From contig NZ_CP054021.1 of assembly GCF_005862305.2 (NCBI RefSeq), positions 992,001 through 1,056,000 on the forward strand: 64,000 bases of DNA, read 5' to 3'. Within the stretch, counting starts at the first letter, position 1. Every line of letters starts with the position of its first letter. The position numbers were made by a program, and so were the translations under genes. Positions 7,085 to 17,656 of this stretch are shown piece after piece. The notes beneath the pieces are model-generated. The model made no database searches. It was given only the letters and a program-made list of their open reading frames with translations, and was not told the origin of the DNA. This DNA is from Rhizobium indicum. Lineage in GTDB: Bacteria > Pseudomonadota > Alphaproteobacteria > Rhizobiales > Rhizobiaceae.

Positions 7085-9340
7085 TTAGCCGGCGAATTTG
7101 CCGCTGCGCGGGAAGCCCTTCGGCACGGTGCGACCGGCAGTGGCGCGATCGGCCAGCCACTCGGCGAGTTCGTCCTTGTTCTTCGTGAAGGTGCGGCCGG
7201 CGCTGTCTTCCCAGATGAGGCCGTCTGATATCGCGAAGCAGCGGACGTCGGAAATGCCGCCATCCTTGTAACGCTGGAGACGCACGCCCTTGCCGCGCGA
7301 CATTTCCGGCACCTGCGCCAGCGGGAAGACCAGCAGTTTGCGGTTTTCGCCGACGACGGCGACATGGTCGCCGCTGACGGGCACGAGCAGCTGTGTTTCC
7401 TCGGGCAGCCCGACGTTCATGATCTGCTTGCCCTTGCGGGTATTGGCGACCAGCTCGGCTTCGGGAACGACGAAGCCGTTGCCGGCGGTCGAGACGATCA
7501 GCTGCTTGCGCGAGGGATCATGGACGAAAGCGGTCAGCACCGCCTGGTCGTTATCCATATCGACGATGATGCGCAGCGGCTCGCCGTGACCGCGGCCGCC
7601 CGGCAGCTTGTCACCGCCGAGCGTAAAGGCCTTGCCGCCGGTGGTGACGATCAGGATCTTGTCCGTGGTCTGCGCCGGGAAGGCGATCTTCAAGCCGTCG
7701 CCCTCCTTGAAGGTCAGCGCCGCCGTATCGGCGATATGGCCCTTCAACGCGCGGATCCAGCCCTTTTCGGAAATGACGACGGTGATCGGTTCCTTCTCGA
7801 TCATCGCCTGCTGGATTGCTTCCTCGTCGGTCTCGGGCGCGTCGGCAAACTGGGTGCGGCGCCGGCCGACCTCGGTCGCCTTGGCAAATTTCTTCTTCAC
7901 TTCGCCGATTTCCCAGGCGACCGTCTGCCACTGCTTGTCGTCGGAGGAAAGCAACGCCTCGATCTCGCCCTTCTCCTTGGTGAGTTCGTCGAATTCCTTG
8001 CGGATCTCGAACTCTTCCAGCTTGCGCAAGGCGCGCAACCGCATATTGAGGATCGCCTCGACCTGATTGTCGGTGAGATCCCAGCGCGCCATCATCACCG
8101 GCTTCGGCTCGTCCTCCTCGCGGATGATGCGGATGACCTCATCGATGTTGAGGTAGGCGACCAACAGGCCGCTGAGGATTTCGAGGCGTCTGTCGATCGC
8201 CGCCAGACGGAAGCGCGAACGGCGCTGCAGAACTTCACGGCGGTGGTCCAGCCACTCCTTCAACACCTCGTTCAGCGCCATGACCCGCGGGATGCGGCCC
8301 ATGGAGAGCACGTTCATGTTGAGCGGGAAACGGCTTTCGAGTTCCGTCAGCTTGAACATCGATTCCATCAGGATCGTCGGATCGACGCTGCGGGTCTTCG
8401 GCACCAGCACGACACGAATGTCTTCGGCCGATTCGTCGCGAATATCCTCCAGCAGCGGCAGCTTGCGGGCGATGAGCAGCTCGGCGATTTTCTCGATCAG
8501 CCGCGATTTCTGCACCTGGAAGGGAATTTCGGTAATGACGATCTGGTAACCGCCGCGGCCGAGATCTTCCGTCTGCCATTTCGCCCGCACGCGGAAACCG
8601 CCGCGCCCGGTGCGGTAGCTCTCGATGATGCTGTCGCGGTTGTCGATGATGATGCCGCCGGTGGGGAAATCCGGGCCGGGAATGAATTCGACCAGCTTTT
8701 CGACGGTCGCATCGGGATGTTTGATCAGATGCAGGGCGGCGTCGCATAGCTCGTGGGCATTGTGCGACGGGATCGAGGTTGCCATGCCGACGGCGATGCC
8801 GGAGGAGCCGTTGGCGAGCAGGTTCGGGAAGGCGCCGGGAAGGACGACCGGCTCGGTATTCGATTCGTCGTAAGTATCACGGAAATCGACGGCATCCTGA
8901 TCGATGCCTTCGAGCAGCAGTTCCGAGACCGCCGTCATCTTCGATTCGGTGTAACGCATGGCGGCGGGGCTATCGCCGTCGATATTGCCGAAATTGCCCT
9001 GGCCGTTGACCAGCGTGTAGCGCTGCGAAAAATCCTGGGCGAGACGAGCAAGCGCATCGTAGATCGACTGGTCGCCGTGCGGATGGTAGTTACCCATCAC
9101 TTCGCCGACGATCTTGGCGCATTTCCTGAAGGCTGTATTCGGCCTCAGCCCCATCTCGTTCATCGCATAGACGATGCGGCGATGGACAGGCTTCAGCCCG
9201 TCGCGCACGTCAGGCAGGGCGCGGTGCATGATGGTCGACAACGCATAGGCAAGGTAACGCTGCTCGAGCGCCGCCTTGAGGTCGACCGGCTGGATGTGAT
9301 CGTCGTCTCCGCCTGAAGGCGGCAAAATCTCTTGTCCCAT
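7085..9340 (-). CDS. parC: DNA topoisomerase IV subunit A
   Basis: ParC cuts and rejoins DNA for decatenation of daughter chromosomes, in a heterotetramer with ParE. The 751-residue protein has the cleavage domain with the catalytic Tyr130 in [14 protein letters not shown] and the quinolone-determining region [13 protein letters not shown] (residues 85-97). The C-terminal part is the shorter beta-pinwheel domain usual for ParC, and there is no GyrA box. The position matching E. coli ParC Ser80 is Gln91, as far as can be aligned by eye. The start is the ATG at 9340 ([11 protein letters not shown]). Confidence 0.95.
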   Translation of the reverse strand: MGQEILPPSGGDDDHIQPVDLKAALEQRYLAYALSTIMHRALPDVRDGLKPVHRRIVYAMNEMGLRPNTAFRKCAKIVGEVMGNYHPHGDQSIYDALARLAQDFSQRYTLVNGQGNFGNIDGDSPAAMRYTESKMTAVSELLLEGIDQDAVDFRDTYDESNTEPVVLPGAFPNLLANGSSGIAVGMATSIPSHNAHELCDAALHLIKHPDATVEKLVEFIPGPDFPTGGIIIDNRDSIIESYRTGRGGFRVRAKWQTEDLGRGGYQIVITEIPFQVQKSRLIEKIAELLIARKLPLLEDIRDESAEDIRVVLVPKTRSVDPTILMESMFKLTELESRFPLNMNVLSMGRIPRVMALNEVLKEWLDHRREVLQRRSRFRLAAIDRRLEILSGLLVAYLNIDEVIRIIREEDEPKPVMMARWDLTDNQVEAILNMRLRALRKLEEFEIRKEFDELTKEKGEIEALLSSDDKQWQTVAWEIGEVKKKFAKATEVGRRRTQFADAPETDEEAIQQAMIEKEPITVVISEKGWIRALKGHIADTAALTFKEGDGLKIAFPAQTTDKILIVTTGGKAFTLGGDKLPGGRGHGEPLRIIVDMDNDQAVLTAFVHDPSRKQLIVSTAGNGFVVPEAELVANTRKGKQIMNVGLPEETQLLVPVSGDHVAVVGENRKLLVFPLAQVPEMSRGKGVRLQRYKDGGISDVRCFAISDGLIWEDSAGRTFTKNKDELAEWLADRATAGRTVPKGFPRSGKFAG

Positions 9341-9575
9341 AGGTTCTGACTAGCTCAGAAGAGGCCGGCGGGCAAGGAATCGGGGCCATTGCAGCTGTGG
9401 ATGAAGTCTTGGGACCGACATCAAAGGATGAGACAAACGCTCCGCCGCAATTTGGACTTCGTTTGCCGTTCCTCTCAACAAAAATTTAGAGGTCGGCAAA
9501 TATAAAGCAGGCCCAATCCGTAGTAGCATCACTGCAGATTTCCAACCGCCACCACGCCACCAGAGGAATCACCCC

Positions 9576-10763
9576 ATGAACTTTTACCGGACAACGCGGC
9601 TGATGCTATCGAGCGCAGCCTTTTTATCGCTTGCCGGCTCGGCTTTCGCTCTCGACGGCGCCGATCTGCTGAAGAAGCTCAATGCCGCCTATGCCGCACA
9701 AGGCGGAACGATTTCGGCTGACAGCGTCGATATCGACGGCACGACCGCGACGCTGAAGAATGTCAGCGTCAAATCTGCCGGCGGCGAAAGCCTGGCCGTT
9801 GGCGAAGTCACCCTTTCCGGCGTCGAAGAAGACGAGGATGGCGGCTATTACATCGAAGAGGCCGCCTTCCCCGACATCAACACCACGAAAGACGGCGTCA
9901 CGGTCACGGCGCAGGAGCTGACGCTCGGCGGCATCTCGATCCCGGCAACGCCGGGCGGCGACACGCTCGATACCATGATGCTCTACGAAACTGCCCATAC
10001 CGGCCCACTGAAGGTGGTCAAGGATGGGGCGGAATTGTTCTCGGTGCTCGAAAGCGACGTCAACCTGACGCTGCGCGAAGACGAATCCGGCTTCGATTTC
10101 GACGGCGCCTTCAAAAGCATGAAGGCCGATCTCAGCAAGGCTGAGGATCCGCAGAGCAAGGACGCGATCGAGAAGCTGGCCCTGCAGCACATCCAGGGCG
10201 ACATCACCATGAAGGGCGCCTGGGAACTGGCCCCCGGCACGATCGACATTTCGGAATTCGCCTTCGACTTCACCAACATCGGCAAGCTGAACCTTGGCTT
10301 CAAGATCTCGGGCTACACGATGGCCTTCGTGAAGTCGCTGCAGGATGCGATGAAGCAATCTGAAACCAGTGCGAACAAGGAAGAATCGCAGCAGGCGCTC
10401 GGTCTTGCCATGCTCGGCCTGATGCAGCAGCTGTCCTTCGAGGCCGCGCAGGTGCGCTTCGAAGATGCCTCGATCACCAAGCGCGCGCTCGATTATGCCG
10501 GTTCGCAGCAGAACATGTCGGGCAAGCAGATGGCGGATTCACTGAAGGCGATGACGCCGATCATGCTGGCGCAGCTCAATATCCCGGAACTGCAGAACGC
10601 CGTTTCGGCTGCCGTCAACACCTTCCTCGACGATCCGAAGAGCCTGACTGTCAAGGCAGCTCCTGAAAAGCCGGTACCGTTCCCGACGATCGTGGGCGCC
10701 GCCATGGGCGCTCCGAACACGCTGCCGCAGGTGCTCGGCGTCAAGGTTACCGCCAACGACTAA
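9576..10763 (+). CDS. Secreted protein of unknown function
   Basis: The 395-residue protein has a clear Sec signal peptide (TTRLMLSSAAFLSLAGSAFA, likely cleaved after residue 25), so it should be periplasmic or surface-exposed. The mature part is acidic, with repeated short beta-like segments such as DGTTATLKNVSVKSAGGESLAVGEVTLSG and a helical C-terminal half rich in Gln and Ala. I do not recognise a catalytic motif or family. It has its own ribosome site (AGAGGAATCACCCC) and a strong terminator right after it, so it is probably a single-gene transcript. Confidence 0.75.
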   Translation: MNFYRTTRLMLSSAAFLSLAGSAFALDGADLLKKLNAAYAAQGGTISADSVDIDGTTATLKNVSVKSAGGESLAVGEVTLSGVEEDEDGGYYIEEAAFPDINTTKDGVTVTAQELTLGGISIPATPGGDTLDTMMLYETAHTGPLKVVKDGAELFSVLESDVNLTLREDESGFDFDGAFKSMKADLSKAEDPQSKDAIEKLALQHIQGDITMKGAWELAPGTIDISEFAFDFTNIGKLNLGFKISGYTMAFVKSLQDAMKQSETSANKEESQQALGLAMLGLMQQLSFEAAQVRFEDASITKRALDYAGSQQNMSGKQMADSLKAMTPIMLAQLNIPELQNAVSAAVNTFLDDPKSLTVKAAPEKPVPFPTIVGAAMGAPNTLPQVLGVKVTAND

Positions 10764-10782
10764 TCGCTTCGATCTCGCGACG

Positions 10783-10816
10783 AAAGGCCCGGCAGTAGTG
10801 AACTGCCGGGCCTTTT
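10783..10816. terminator. Bidirectional terminator
   Basis: A 14-bp stem, AAAGGCCCGGCAGT (10783-10796) against ACTGCCGGGCCTTT (10802-10815), carries an A run on one side and a T run on the other. It serves both the secreted-protein gene and the convergent TetR gene. Confidence 0.85.
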
Positions 10817-10821
10817 CGTTT

Positions 10822-11505
10822 TCAGGCGCGATGACGGGCGACCTCGGCGATGGCGAGGACTGCGATATCAAGCAATTCCTCTAGAGATGCGCCGTCCCTC
10901 GCCTGCACCGACATGCCCTGGATGATGGCACCGAGGAACCGTGCCAGCGCGCGGGGGTTCGTCTCTGGCTTCATGTCGCCCTCGCGGATGCCACGCTCGA
11001 TCCTCGCCGTGAAAGCGTCCAGCGACCGACGGCGCATCGCTGCGACATGGTCAGCGATCACCTCGTTCTCGCTGGCGCAGTTCAGCACGGCCGTCGAGAT
11101 CATGCAGCCTTTCGGATGCTCCGGAGCCGAGAAAATCGCCGCCGAACCCCGCAATATGCGCTCGAAGGCGGAGACGGTATCGATCGGCTCGCCGAGCGCG
11201 GAAAACGTATCGGAGCCCAGCCCTCGGTATTGCTCCAACGCGGCGCGGTAAAGATCGGCCTTTGAGTTGAAGGCGGCATAAAGGCTTTGCGGCGTGATGC
11301 CCATGGCGGCGGTGAGATCGGCGATCGAGGCGCCCTCGTATCCATGCGCCCAGAATGTCTCGCGCGCCGCCGACAGCACCGTCTCGCGGTCGAAGGCCGG
11401 CGGACGGCCGCGGCGGCGGGCGGTAGATTTTTCCACGTCTCGGCTATTTTTCACAATGATCACTCTAGAAATTTGAAGCGGCTTTCTATATTCAGGAACG
11501 GTCAT
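10822..11505 (-). CDS. TetR-family transcriptional repressor
   Basis: The N-terminal helix-turn-helix reads FWAHGYEGASIADLTAAMGITPQSLYAAFNSKADLYRAAL (about residues 52-91 of the long form), a standard TetR DNA-binding domain after a basic RRRGRPPAFD leader. The C-terminal ligand domain is not assignable to a known inducer. Two starts are possible: ATG at 11505 (227 residues) or GTG at 11454 (210 residues). The long form would place the start codon inside one arm of the TCACAATGA dyad. It is divergent from a serine hydrolase gene 25-75 bp away, its likely target. Confidence 0.88.
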   Translation of the reverse strand: MTVPEYRKPLQISRVIIVKNSRDVEKSTARRRGRPPAFDRETVLSAARETFWAHGYEGASIADLTAAMGITPQSLYAAFNSKADLYRAALEQYRGLGSDTFSALGEPIDTVSAFERILRGSAAIFSAPEHPKGCMISTAVLNCASENEVIADHVAAMRRRSLDAFTARIERGIREGDMKPETNPRALARFLGAIIQGMSVQARDGASLEELLDIAVLAIAEVARHRA

Positions 11506-11510
11506 TGTGA
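11451..11510. promoter_or_regulatory. Inverted-repeat pair in the TetR/serine-hydrolase divergent region
   Basis: TCACAATGA (11451-11459) and TCATTGTGA (11502-11510) are exact reverse complements separated by 42 bp. They flank the space where divergent promoters must lie. They could be two operator sites for the TetR protein, but a spacing of about five helical turns is larger than one TetR dimer covers. Confidence 0.45.
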
Positions 11511-11529
11511 TTATAGAAGGTTTAATCTG

Positions 11530-12696
11530 ATGAGTCTTCCCCTTGAAATGGCAGACGCCGACAGGAATTCATCGCTTGCAGCTGCAGTCGATGCGGCCAT
11601 CACAAGTGCTCTCGACGACAAACGGCTTGTGGGAGCGGTGGTGCTTATCGCCCGTGACGGAGAGATCGTCCATCGCCGCGCCGCCGGCCTTGCCGACCGC
11701 GAATATGGTCTAGCGATGCGCGAGAACACCATTTTCAGGCTTGCCTCCATCACCAAGCCGATCGTCACCATCGCCGCGATGCGGCTTGTCGAGCAGGGAA
11801 AAATCGGGCTGGACGACACGGTGACGAGGTGGCTGCCGGACTTCCGACCGAGGCTGCCTGACGGCAGCGAAGCGATCATTCGCATCCGCCACCTGCTGAC
11901 CCATACGTCCGGCCTCAGCTACAGCTTCTTCGAAGGGGACGATGCTTATGCCCGCGCCGGCGTTTCCGACGGCCTCGACGAACCGGGACTGCCGCTGGCC
12001 GAGAACCTGCGGCGGATCGCCAGCGCGCCACTGCGCTTCGCGCCGGGCAGCGACTGGCAATATTCCGTTGCCATGGATGTTCTGGGCGGCGTCATCGAGG
12101 CGGAAACCGGCGTGCCGCTGGGCGAGGCCATCGCTGATCTGGTGACGAAACCGCTTGGACTTGCCGATACCGCGTTTTCGGTTCGCGACCGCAGCCGGCT
12201 GGCAGCGGCCTATATGGACGCTTCACCCGAACCGGCGCTGATGGGCGAGACTGCGCTGGTGATGTCGCTGATGGGTCCCATCCGCTTCGCGCCGAACCGC
12301 ATCTTCGACCCCACCTCCTATCATTCCGGCGGCGCCGGCATGGCGGGAACGGCGGGTGATATCCTGGCCATACTCGAAACCATCCGTAGGGGCGGCGCAC
12401 CGCTGCTCTCGACCGAAACCGTAGGGATGATGATGACGGACCAGGCCGACGGCCAGCGCCAGCAGCACGAACCCGGCTCCGGCTTTGGCTTCGGCTGGTC
12501 AGTCATCACCAATCCGGCCGAGGCAGGCGTCCCCTTCCCCGAGGGCACGCTGAAATGGGGCGGCGTCTACGGCCATAGCTGGTTCATCGATCCGGTCAAC
12601 GGGCTGACCGTCGTTGCGCTGACCAACACGACGCTGGAGGGCATGTGGGGCAAGTTCACAGTCGATCTTCGCGAGGCGATCTACGCGGCATTGTGA
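11530..12696 (+). CDS. Serine hydrolase, class C beta-lactamase/esterase fold
   Basis: The 388-residue protein has the SxxK nucleophile motif S73-I-T-K76 (RLASITKPIVT) and the second-motif tyrosine Y178 (WQYSVAMDVLGGVIE). It also has an HTSGLSY segment typical of this family and GHSW near the C-terminus in place of KTG. There is no signal peptide, so it is likely a cytoplasmic esterase or peptidase rather than a resistance enzyme. ATG 11530 (MSLPLEMADADRN) is the first start after the promoter region. It is divergent from the TetR gene, which probably controls it. Confidence 0.85.
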   Translation: MSLPLEMADADRNSSLAAAVDAAITSALDDKRLVGAVVLIARDGEIVHRRAAGLADREYGLAMRENTIFRLASITKPIVTIAAMRLVEQGKIGLDDTVTRWLPDFRPRLPDGSEAIIRIRHLLTHTSGLSYSFFEGDDAYARAGVSDGLDEPGLPLAENLRRIASAPLRFAPGSDWQYSVAMDVLGGVIEAETGVPLGEAIADLVTKPLGLADTAFSVRDRSRLAAAYMDASPEPALMGETALVMSLMGPIRFAPNRIFDPTSYHSGGAGMAGTAGDILAILETIRRGGAPLLSTETVGMMMTDQADGQRQQHEPGSGFGFGWSVITNPAEAGVPFPEGTLKWGGVYGHSWFIDPVNGLTVVALTNTTLEGMWGKFTVDLREAIYAAL

Positions 12697-12712
12697 GCGA
12701 CCGAACCAACAG

Positions 12713-12739
12713 AAAAGCCCGGCGATTTGCCGGGCTTTT
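12713..12739. terminator. Bidirectional terminator between the serine hydrolase gene and aspS
   Basis: AAAAGCCCGGC (12713-12723) pairs with GCCGGGCTTTT (12729-12739), with a 5-base loop. It works in both directions for the convergent genes. Confidence 0.85.
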
Positions 12740-12759
12740 GCATTTGGGATCAGACGATC

Positions 12760-14550
12760 TCAGTCTTTCTTGACCGGCGGGATCGGTCGGATCGAGAGCT
12801 CGCGCAGCTGCGTCGGCGCTGCCGGGCTCGGCGCGCCCATCAGCAGGTCCTGGGCCTGCTGGTTCATCGGGAACAGCGAGATTTCGCGCAGGTTCTTCGC
12901 GCCGACGAGCAGCATGACGATACGGTCGATGCCGAAGGCGGCGCCACCATGCGGGGGGGCGCCGTACTGGAAGGCGCGGTAGAGGCCACCGAAACGATCC
13001 TCGACATCCTGCTGGCTGAGGCCGACCTTCTCGAAGGCGGCGACCATGGTTTCCGGCGACTGGTTGCGGATCGAGCCCGAGGCGATTTCGAAGCCGTTGC
13101 AGACGGCGTCATACTGGAACGCCTTGATGGTCAGCGGATCCTGGTTCTGAAGCGCATCGAGGCCGCCCTGCGGCATGGAGAAGGGGTTGTGGGCGAAATC
13201 GACCTTCTTTTCTTCCTCGCTCCATTCGAAGAACGGGAAGTCGACGATCCAGCACAGTTCGAAACGGTCGCGATCGACAAGGTTCAGCTCTTCGCCGGCC
13301 TTGGTGCGGGCTTCACCGGCAAACTTGTAGAACTTCGCCGGATCGCCGGCAACGAAGAAGCAGGCGTCACCGTCATCGAGGCCGAGCTGGGTACGGATCG
13401 CGTCGGTGCGCTCCTCGCCGATGTTCTTTGCAAGCGGGCCGGCGCCCTCGAGCTTGTCACCTTCCTTGCGCCAGAAGATGTAGCCGAGGCCAGGCTGACC
13501 GGTCGACTGCGCCCAGGCATTCATGCGATCGCAGAACGCTCTTGAACCGCCGGTCTTGGCCGGAATAGCCCAGATCTCGACCTTCGGGTTGGAGGCGATC
13601 ATGCCCGCGAAAACCTTGAAGCCCGAGCCGGCAAAATGCTCGGTCACGGCCTGCATGACGATCGGGTTGCGCAGATCGGGCTTGTCGGAGCCATATTTGC
13701 GAATCGCTTCGTCATAGGGGATGCGCGGCCATTCCTTGGTGACCGGCTTGCCTTCGGCGAATTCCTCGAAGATCGAGGTCATCAGCGGGCCCATCGTGTT
13801 CCAGACGTCTTCCTGGGTGACGAAGCTCATTTCGAGGTCGAGCTGGTAGAATTCGCCCGGCAGGCGATCGGCGCGCGGGTCTTCATCGCGGAAGCACGGC
13901 GCGATCTGGAAGTAACGGTCGAAGCCGGCAACCATCAGCAGCTGCTTGTACTGCTGCGGCGCCTGCGGCAGCGCGTAGAAAGTGCCGGGATGGATGCGCG
14001 ACGGCACGAGGAAGTCGCGCGCGCCTTCCGGCGAGGAGGCCGTCAGGATCGGCGTCGTATATTCGGTGAAGCCGACATTGCTCATTTCGCGGCGCATGGC
14101 CGAGATGACCTGGGTGCGCTTGACGATGTTCCGGTGCAGCGTTTCGCGGCGAAGATCGAGGAAACGATACTTCAGGCGGACGTCTTCGGGATAGTCCGGC
14201 TCGCCGAAGACCGGCAGCGGCAATTCCTTGGCGGCGGAGAGGACTTCGATCTCCTGTGCGTAGAGCTCGATTTCGCCGGTCGCCATGGTCTTGTTGACCG
14301 TGTCTTCGGTACGGGCCTTGACGAGGCCGTCAATACGGATGACCCATTCGCCGCGCACGGTTTCCGCCATCTTGAAGGCCGGGCTGTCGGGATCGGCAAC
14401 GACCTGGGTGATGCCGTAATGGTCGCGAAGATCGATGAAGAGAACGCCGCCATGGTCGCGAACGCGGTGAACCCAGCCGGAGATACGGACGGTCGAGCCG
14501 ACATCCGACTTGCGGAGGGCGGCGCATGTGTGGCTGCGATAGCGATGCAT
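12760..14550 (-). CDS. aspS: Aspartyl-tRNA synthetase
   Basis: The enzyme charges tRNA with aspartate in the cytoplasm. The 596-residue protein is of the bacterial type: an N-terminal OB-fold anticodon domain ([28 protein letters not shown]), class II motif 2 ([24 protein letters not shown]), a GAD insertion domain and motif 3 ([14 protein letters not shown]) before the C-terminus. The ATG at 14550 (MHRYRSHTC) matches the normal start of the family; a frame extending to 14790 adds 80 residues without homology and was rejected. The gene is divergent from the multicopper oxidase gene. Confidence 0.97.
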   Translation of the reverse strand: MHRYRSHTCAALRKSDVGSTVRISGWVHRVRDHGGVLFIDLRDHYGITQVVADPDSPAFKMAETVRGEWVIRIDGLVKARTEDTVNKTMATGEIELYAQEIEVLSAAKELPLPVFGEPDYPEDVRLKYRFLDLRRETLHRNIVKRTQVISAMRREMSNVGFTEYTTPILTASSPEGARDFLVPSRIHPGTFYALPQAPQQYKQLLMVAGFDRYFQIAPCFRDEDPRADRLPGEFYQLDLEMSFVTQEDVWNTMGPLMTSIFEEFAEGKPVTKEWPRIPYDEAIRKYGSDKPDLRNPIVMQAVTEHFAGSGFKVFAGMIASNPKVEIWAIPAKTGGSRAFCDRMNAWAQSTGQPGLGYIFWRKEGDKLEGAGPLAKNIGEERTDAIRTQLGLDDGDACFFVAGDPAKFYKFAGEARTKAGEELNLVDRDRFELCWIVDFPFFEWSEEEKKVDFAHNPFSMPQGGLDALQNQDPLTIKAFQYDAVCNGFEIASGSIRNQSPETMVAAFEKVGLSQQDVEDRFGGLYRAFQYGAPPHGGAAFGIDRIVMLLVGAKNLREISLFPMNQQAQDLLMGAPSPAAPTQLRELSIRPIPPVKKD

Positions 14551-14804
14551 GATCTCAAATCCTGGCATGTGGCTTAAGACGGCAGCAAGGGTTCCAAGAC
14601 CCTCAAGCGCCGACAAGAAAATCGGGCGGAAAAGCGCATGGACGCTCCGATTTGTCAAGGCTTGGCGCACGCAGCCCGGCGTTTGACACGCGTTTATGGC
14701 GAGGCTGCGACCGGTATGCTGCGGCAGTTTGGCCGCGCTTCCTGTATTGATGAAGATGCCGGTCAACTTTAAAAGGATCGGCATTCTCACCGTGGAGCAT
14801 CCGC

Positions 14805-16196
14805 ATGCCTCTCCTTAGCCGCCGCAACCTTCTCAAGGCATCCGCTGTGGCGGGTGCCTATGGCGTCGGCATCGGCATTGCCGGTAAATTCGGATTTGCC
14901 GAGGCGGCTCCCGAGCCGCAGCTGCTGACGGCGGTGAAGACCGAGGCCATGCTGACCGAGGCGGGACCGACCAGGGATATCATGAGCTGGGGCCATGACA
15001 GCATGCCGCCGATTCTCAGGATGAGGAAGGGGCGACCCTATGCGGCGCGGCTGAAAAACGGGCTCGACGAGCCGACGACGATCCACTGGCACGGGCTTCG
15101 CATCGACAACCGCATGGACGGCGTGCCGTTCATGACGCAACCCTACGTCTATACCGGCGACAGCTTCGACTATGCCTTCACACCGCCCGATGCCGGCACA
15201 TTCTGGTATCATCCACATTGCAACACGCTGACGCAGATGGGGCATGGGATGACCGGCGTCATCGTCGTCGAAGATCCGGCCGATCCGGAATTCGATGCCG
15301 AGGTGGTGCTGAACCTGCGCGACTGGCGGCTCGGCGGTGACGGGCAGTTCATCGCCGCCTTCCGGCCACGCGACGCGGCCAAGACCGGCACCTACGGCAC
15401 GGTGCGCACCGCCAACTGGCACCAAGAGCCGCGATATGACGCGCCGGCCGGCGGGCTGGTGCGGCTGCGCATTGCCGTGACCGATGTGACGCGGATTTTC
15501 TCGCTGAAGATGGAAGGCGCCGAGGCCATCGTCATCGCGATCGACGGCAATCCGGTGCCGAAGCGTTTTCCCCTCGACCTCCTGCAGATCGGACCGGGCC
15601 AACGGCTCGATCTTGCCGTGCGCATGCCGGATGATGAAGGCGCGGTCGCGACGCTCGAGGATATCCGCGGCACGACGCCGAAGACGATCGCCAGCCTGCG
15701 CGCGGTCGGATCATCGTTGAAGCGCGCCATCGGCGATCTCGGGCCGCTTGTCGACAATCCCGTCCCGAAGGCCGATCTAACCGCTGCCGAGCAGATCCCG
15801 CTGGTGCTGAGCGCCACGGCCGAGAATGCCGCCGTCGAAAGCATCTGCGGCACGCTCGGCTACAGTTTCTGGGCCATCAACAAGGTGCCGTGGCCGGGCG
15901 ACACGCCTGATCCGACGGCGCCGCTTGCGGAATTGAAGCTCGGCAAGAGCTATGTCTTCAATCTGGAGAATACCACGCCGCATGCGCATCCGATCCATCT
16001 GCACGGCATGAGCTTCACGGTGATCTCCTCCTCGACGCGGGAGGTGATGCCGCTCACCTCCGATACCTATCTCATCCAGCCGGACGAGAAGGTGCAGCTT
16101 GCCTTCGTCGCCGACAATCCCGGCGACTGGCTGCTGCATTGCCATATCATCGAGCATCAGAAGACGGGGATGACAAGTTATCTTAGGGTCAGCTGA
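14805..16196 (+). CDS. Multicopper oxidase, Tat-exported
   Basis: The 463-residue protein starts with a twin-arginine signal ([20 protein letters not shown]), so it is folded with copper in the cytoplasm and exported. All four copper-binding motifs are present: HWHG and HPH in the N-terminal domain, HPIHLHG and [12 protein letters not shown] in the C-terminal domain. The last contains the type 1 copper ligands with an axial Met. Such enzymes oxidise phenols, Cu(I) or other reduced metals with oxygen. There is no Met-rich insertion of the CueO kind, so a copper-tolerance role is not clear. A GGAG ribosome site precedes the start. Confidence 0.9.
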   Translation: MPLLSRRNLLKASAVAGAYGVGIGIAGKFGFAEAAPEPQLLTAVKTEAMLTEAGPTRDIMSWGHDSMPPILRMRKGRPYAARLKNGLDEPTTIHWHGLRIDNRMDGVPFMTQPYVYTGDSFDYAFTPPDAGTFWYHPHCNTLTQMGHGMTGVIVVEDPADPEFDAEVVLNLRDWRLGGDGQFIAAFRPRDAAKTGTYGTVRTANWHQEPRYDAPAGGLVRLRIAVTDVTRIFSLKMEGAEAIVIAIDGNPVPKRFPLDLLQIGPGQRLDLAVRMPDDEGAVATLEDIRGTTPKTIASLRAVGSSLKRAIGDLGPLVDNPVPKADLTAAEQIPLVLSATAENAAVESICGTLGYSFWAINKVPWPGDTPDPTAPLAELKLGKSYVFNLENTTPHAHPIHLHGMSFTVISSSTREVMPLTSDTYLIQPDEKVQLAFVADNPGDWLLHCHIIEHQKTGMTSYLRVS

Positions 16197-16360
16197 GGCC
16201 GCCTGCACTTTCACCGCGATTGCGGCCATGCATCGTGCCTTGCCTCAGTTTGGACGTGATTCTTAGCCAGCAATGCTCGAAGCGTATGCTGTTGTATTGA
16301 CATATCGAACCGAAAGGAGAAGGAAGGTTTAACCGACCTTTTCCTTGCGAATGAAATGAT

Positions 16361-17506
16361 ATGATCGAAACCACCGCCGATTTGGCGGCCGCCTGCAAAG
16401 AGCTGGCCAAGTCCGACTTCATCACCATCGACACCGAATTCCTGCGCGAAACGACCTTCTGGCCGGAGCTCTGCCTGATCCAGATGGCAAGCCCGACGAC
16501 GGAAGTTCTCGTCGATCCGCTGGCCAAGGGCATCGATCTCGCCCCCTTCTTCGAGCTGATGGCCGATACGAAGGTGCTGAAGGTCTTTCATGCGGCCCGC
16601 CAGGACATCGAAATCATCTTCAATCGCGGCAATCTCATTCCGCATCCGATCTTCGACACGCAGGTCGCCGCCATGGTCTGCGGCTTTGGCGACAGCGTCT
16701 CCTATGACCAGTTGGTCAGCCGCATCAAGAACGTCCATATCGACAAGTCGTCGCGCTTCACCGACTGGAGCCGCCGGCCGCTTTCGGACAAACAGCTGGA
16801 TTATGCGCTGGCCGACGTCACCCACCTGCGCGACGTCTACCTGTCGCTGAAGGCGGAACTTGATCGCGAAGGCCGCACCTCCTGGCTCTCCGAGGAAATG
16901 GACATTCTCGAGTCGCGCGAAACCTACGACATGCATCCAGACGATGCCTGGCAGCGGCTGAAGATGCGCCTGCGCAAACCGCAGGAGCTGGCGATCCTGA
17001 AATATGTCGCCGCCTGGCGCGAACGCGAGGCGCGCGCCCGCAACGTGCCGCGTTCGCGGGTGCTGAAGGATGATGCGATCTACGAGATCGCCCAGCAACA
17101 GCCCAAGGATACCGAGGCGCTCGGCCGTCTGCGCACCATTCCGAAGGGTTGGGAGCGCTCAACCTCCGGCGCCGCGGTCATCGAGGCCGTCAACACCGCG
17201 CTTGCTCTACCGAAGGCCGATATGCCGCATGCACCACGCCAGGCGCAGGCGCCCGAAGGGGCCGCTGCTGCCGTCGAATTGTTGAAGGTTCTGCTGAAGC
17301 TGATTTCGGAGAAACACGGCGTGGCGCCGAAGGTGATCGCCAACAGCGAAGATCTCGACAAGATCGCCGCCGAGGGCGAGAAGGCCGAAGTCGCTGCCCT
17401 GCACGGCTGGCGGCGCGATCTTTTCGGCGAGCCGGCACTGCAACTGATCCAGGGCGCGATCGCTCTGCGCTTCGTCGACCGGAAGGTCGAAACCGTCAGC
17501 CTCTGA
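16361..17506 (+). CDS. rnd: Ribonuclease D
   Basis: This 3'-5' exoribonuclease trims tRNA precursors and other stable RNA. The 381-residue protein has the DEDDy exonuclease domain: ITIDTEFLRE (Asp and Glu) near residue 20, VFHAARQDIEII with the next Asp near residue 85, and YALADVTHLRDVY with Tyr and the last Asp near residue 150. An HRDC domain follows (KPQELAILKYVAAWREREARARNVPRSRVLKDDAIYEIA, about 207-245). The region after about residue 280 is the second, poorly conserved helical part. A RIME-like repeat follows the stop codon. Confidence 0.95.
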   Translation: MIETTADLAAACKELAKSDFITIDTEFLRETTFWPELCLIQMASPTTEVLVDPLAKGIDLAPFFELMADTKVLKVFHAARQDIEIIFNRGNLIPHPIFDTQVAAMVCGFGDSVSYDQLVSRIKNVHIDKSSRFTDWSRRPLSDKQLDYALADVTHLRDVYLSLKAELDREGRTSWLSEEMDILESRETYDMHPDDAWQRLKMRLRKPQELAILKYVAAWREREARARNVPRSRVLKDDAIYEIAQQQPKDTEALGRLRTIPKGWERSTSGAAVIEAVNTALALPKADMPHAPRQAQAPEGAAAAVELLKVLLKLISEKHGVAPKVIANSEDLDKIAAEGEKAEVAALHGWRRDLFGEPALQLIQGAIALRFVDRKVETVSL

Positions 17507-17511
17507 GGCGG

Positions 17512-17583
17512 CTGCATCACGCCTTAAATCGGCATCGATTTGAGAATAGATTATGCAGCCATTCAAAGTGCTACAGCGCTGTA
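17512..17583. repeat. RIME-like element with a collapsed right palindrome
   Basis: The left palindrome (17512-17558, CTGCATCACG ... TTATGCAG) and the ATTCAAAGTG linker are kept. The right palindrome is shrunk to CTACAGCGCTGTA (17571-17583), as if the interior between the arms had been deleted exactly. Confidence 0.65.
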
Positions 17584-17656
17584 ATTTCGAATTCGCTTGA
17601 CGGTTTTTTCCGGCCTGAAACAATGGCGGGAACAAACATCACGGCGCAGAGGCGGC

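Noticed and set aside
9350..9532. 60-codon minus-strand frame upstream of parC
   Set aside because: It lies in the parC upstream region, with no similarity or coding signal.
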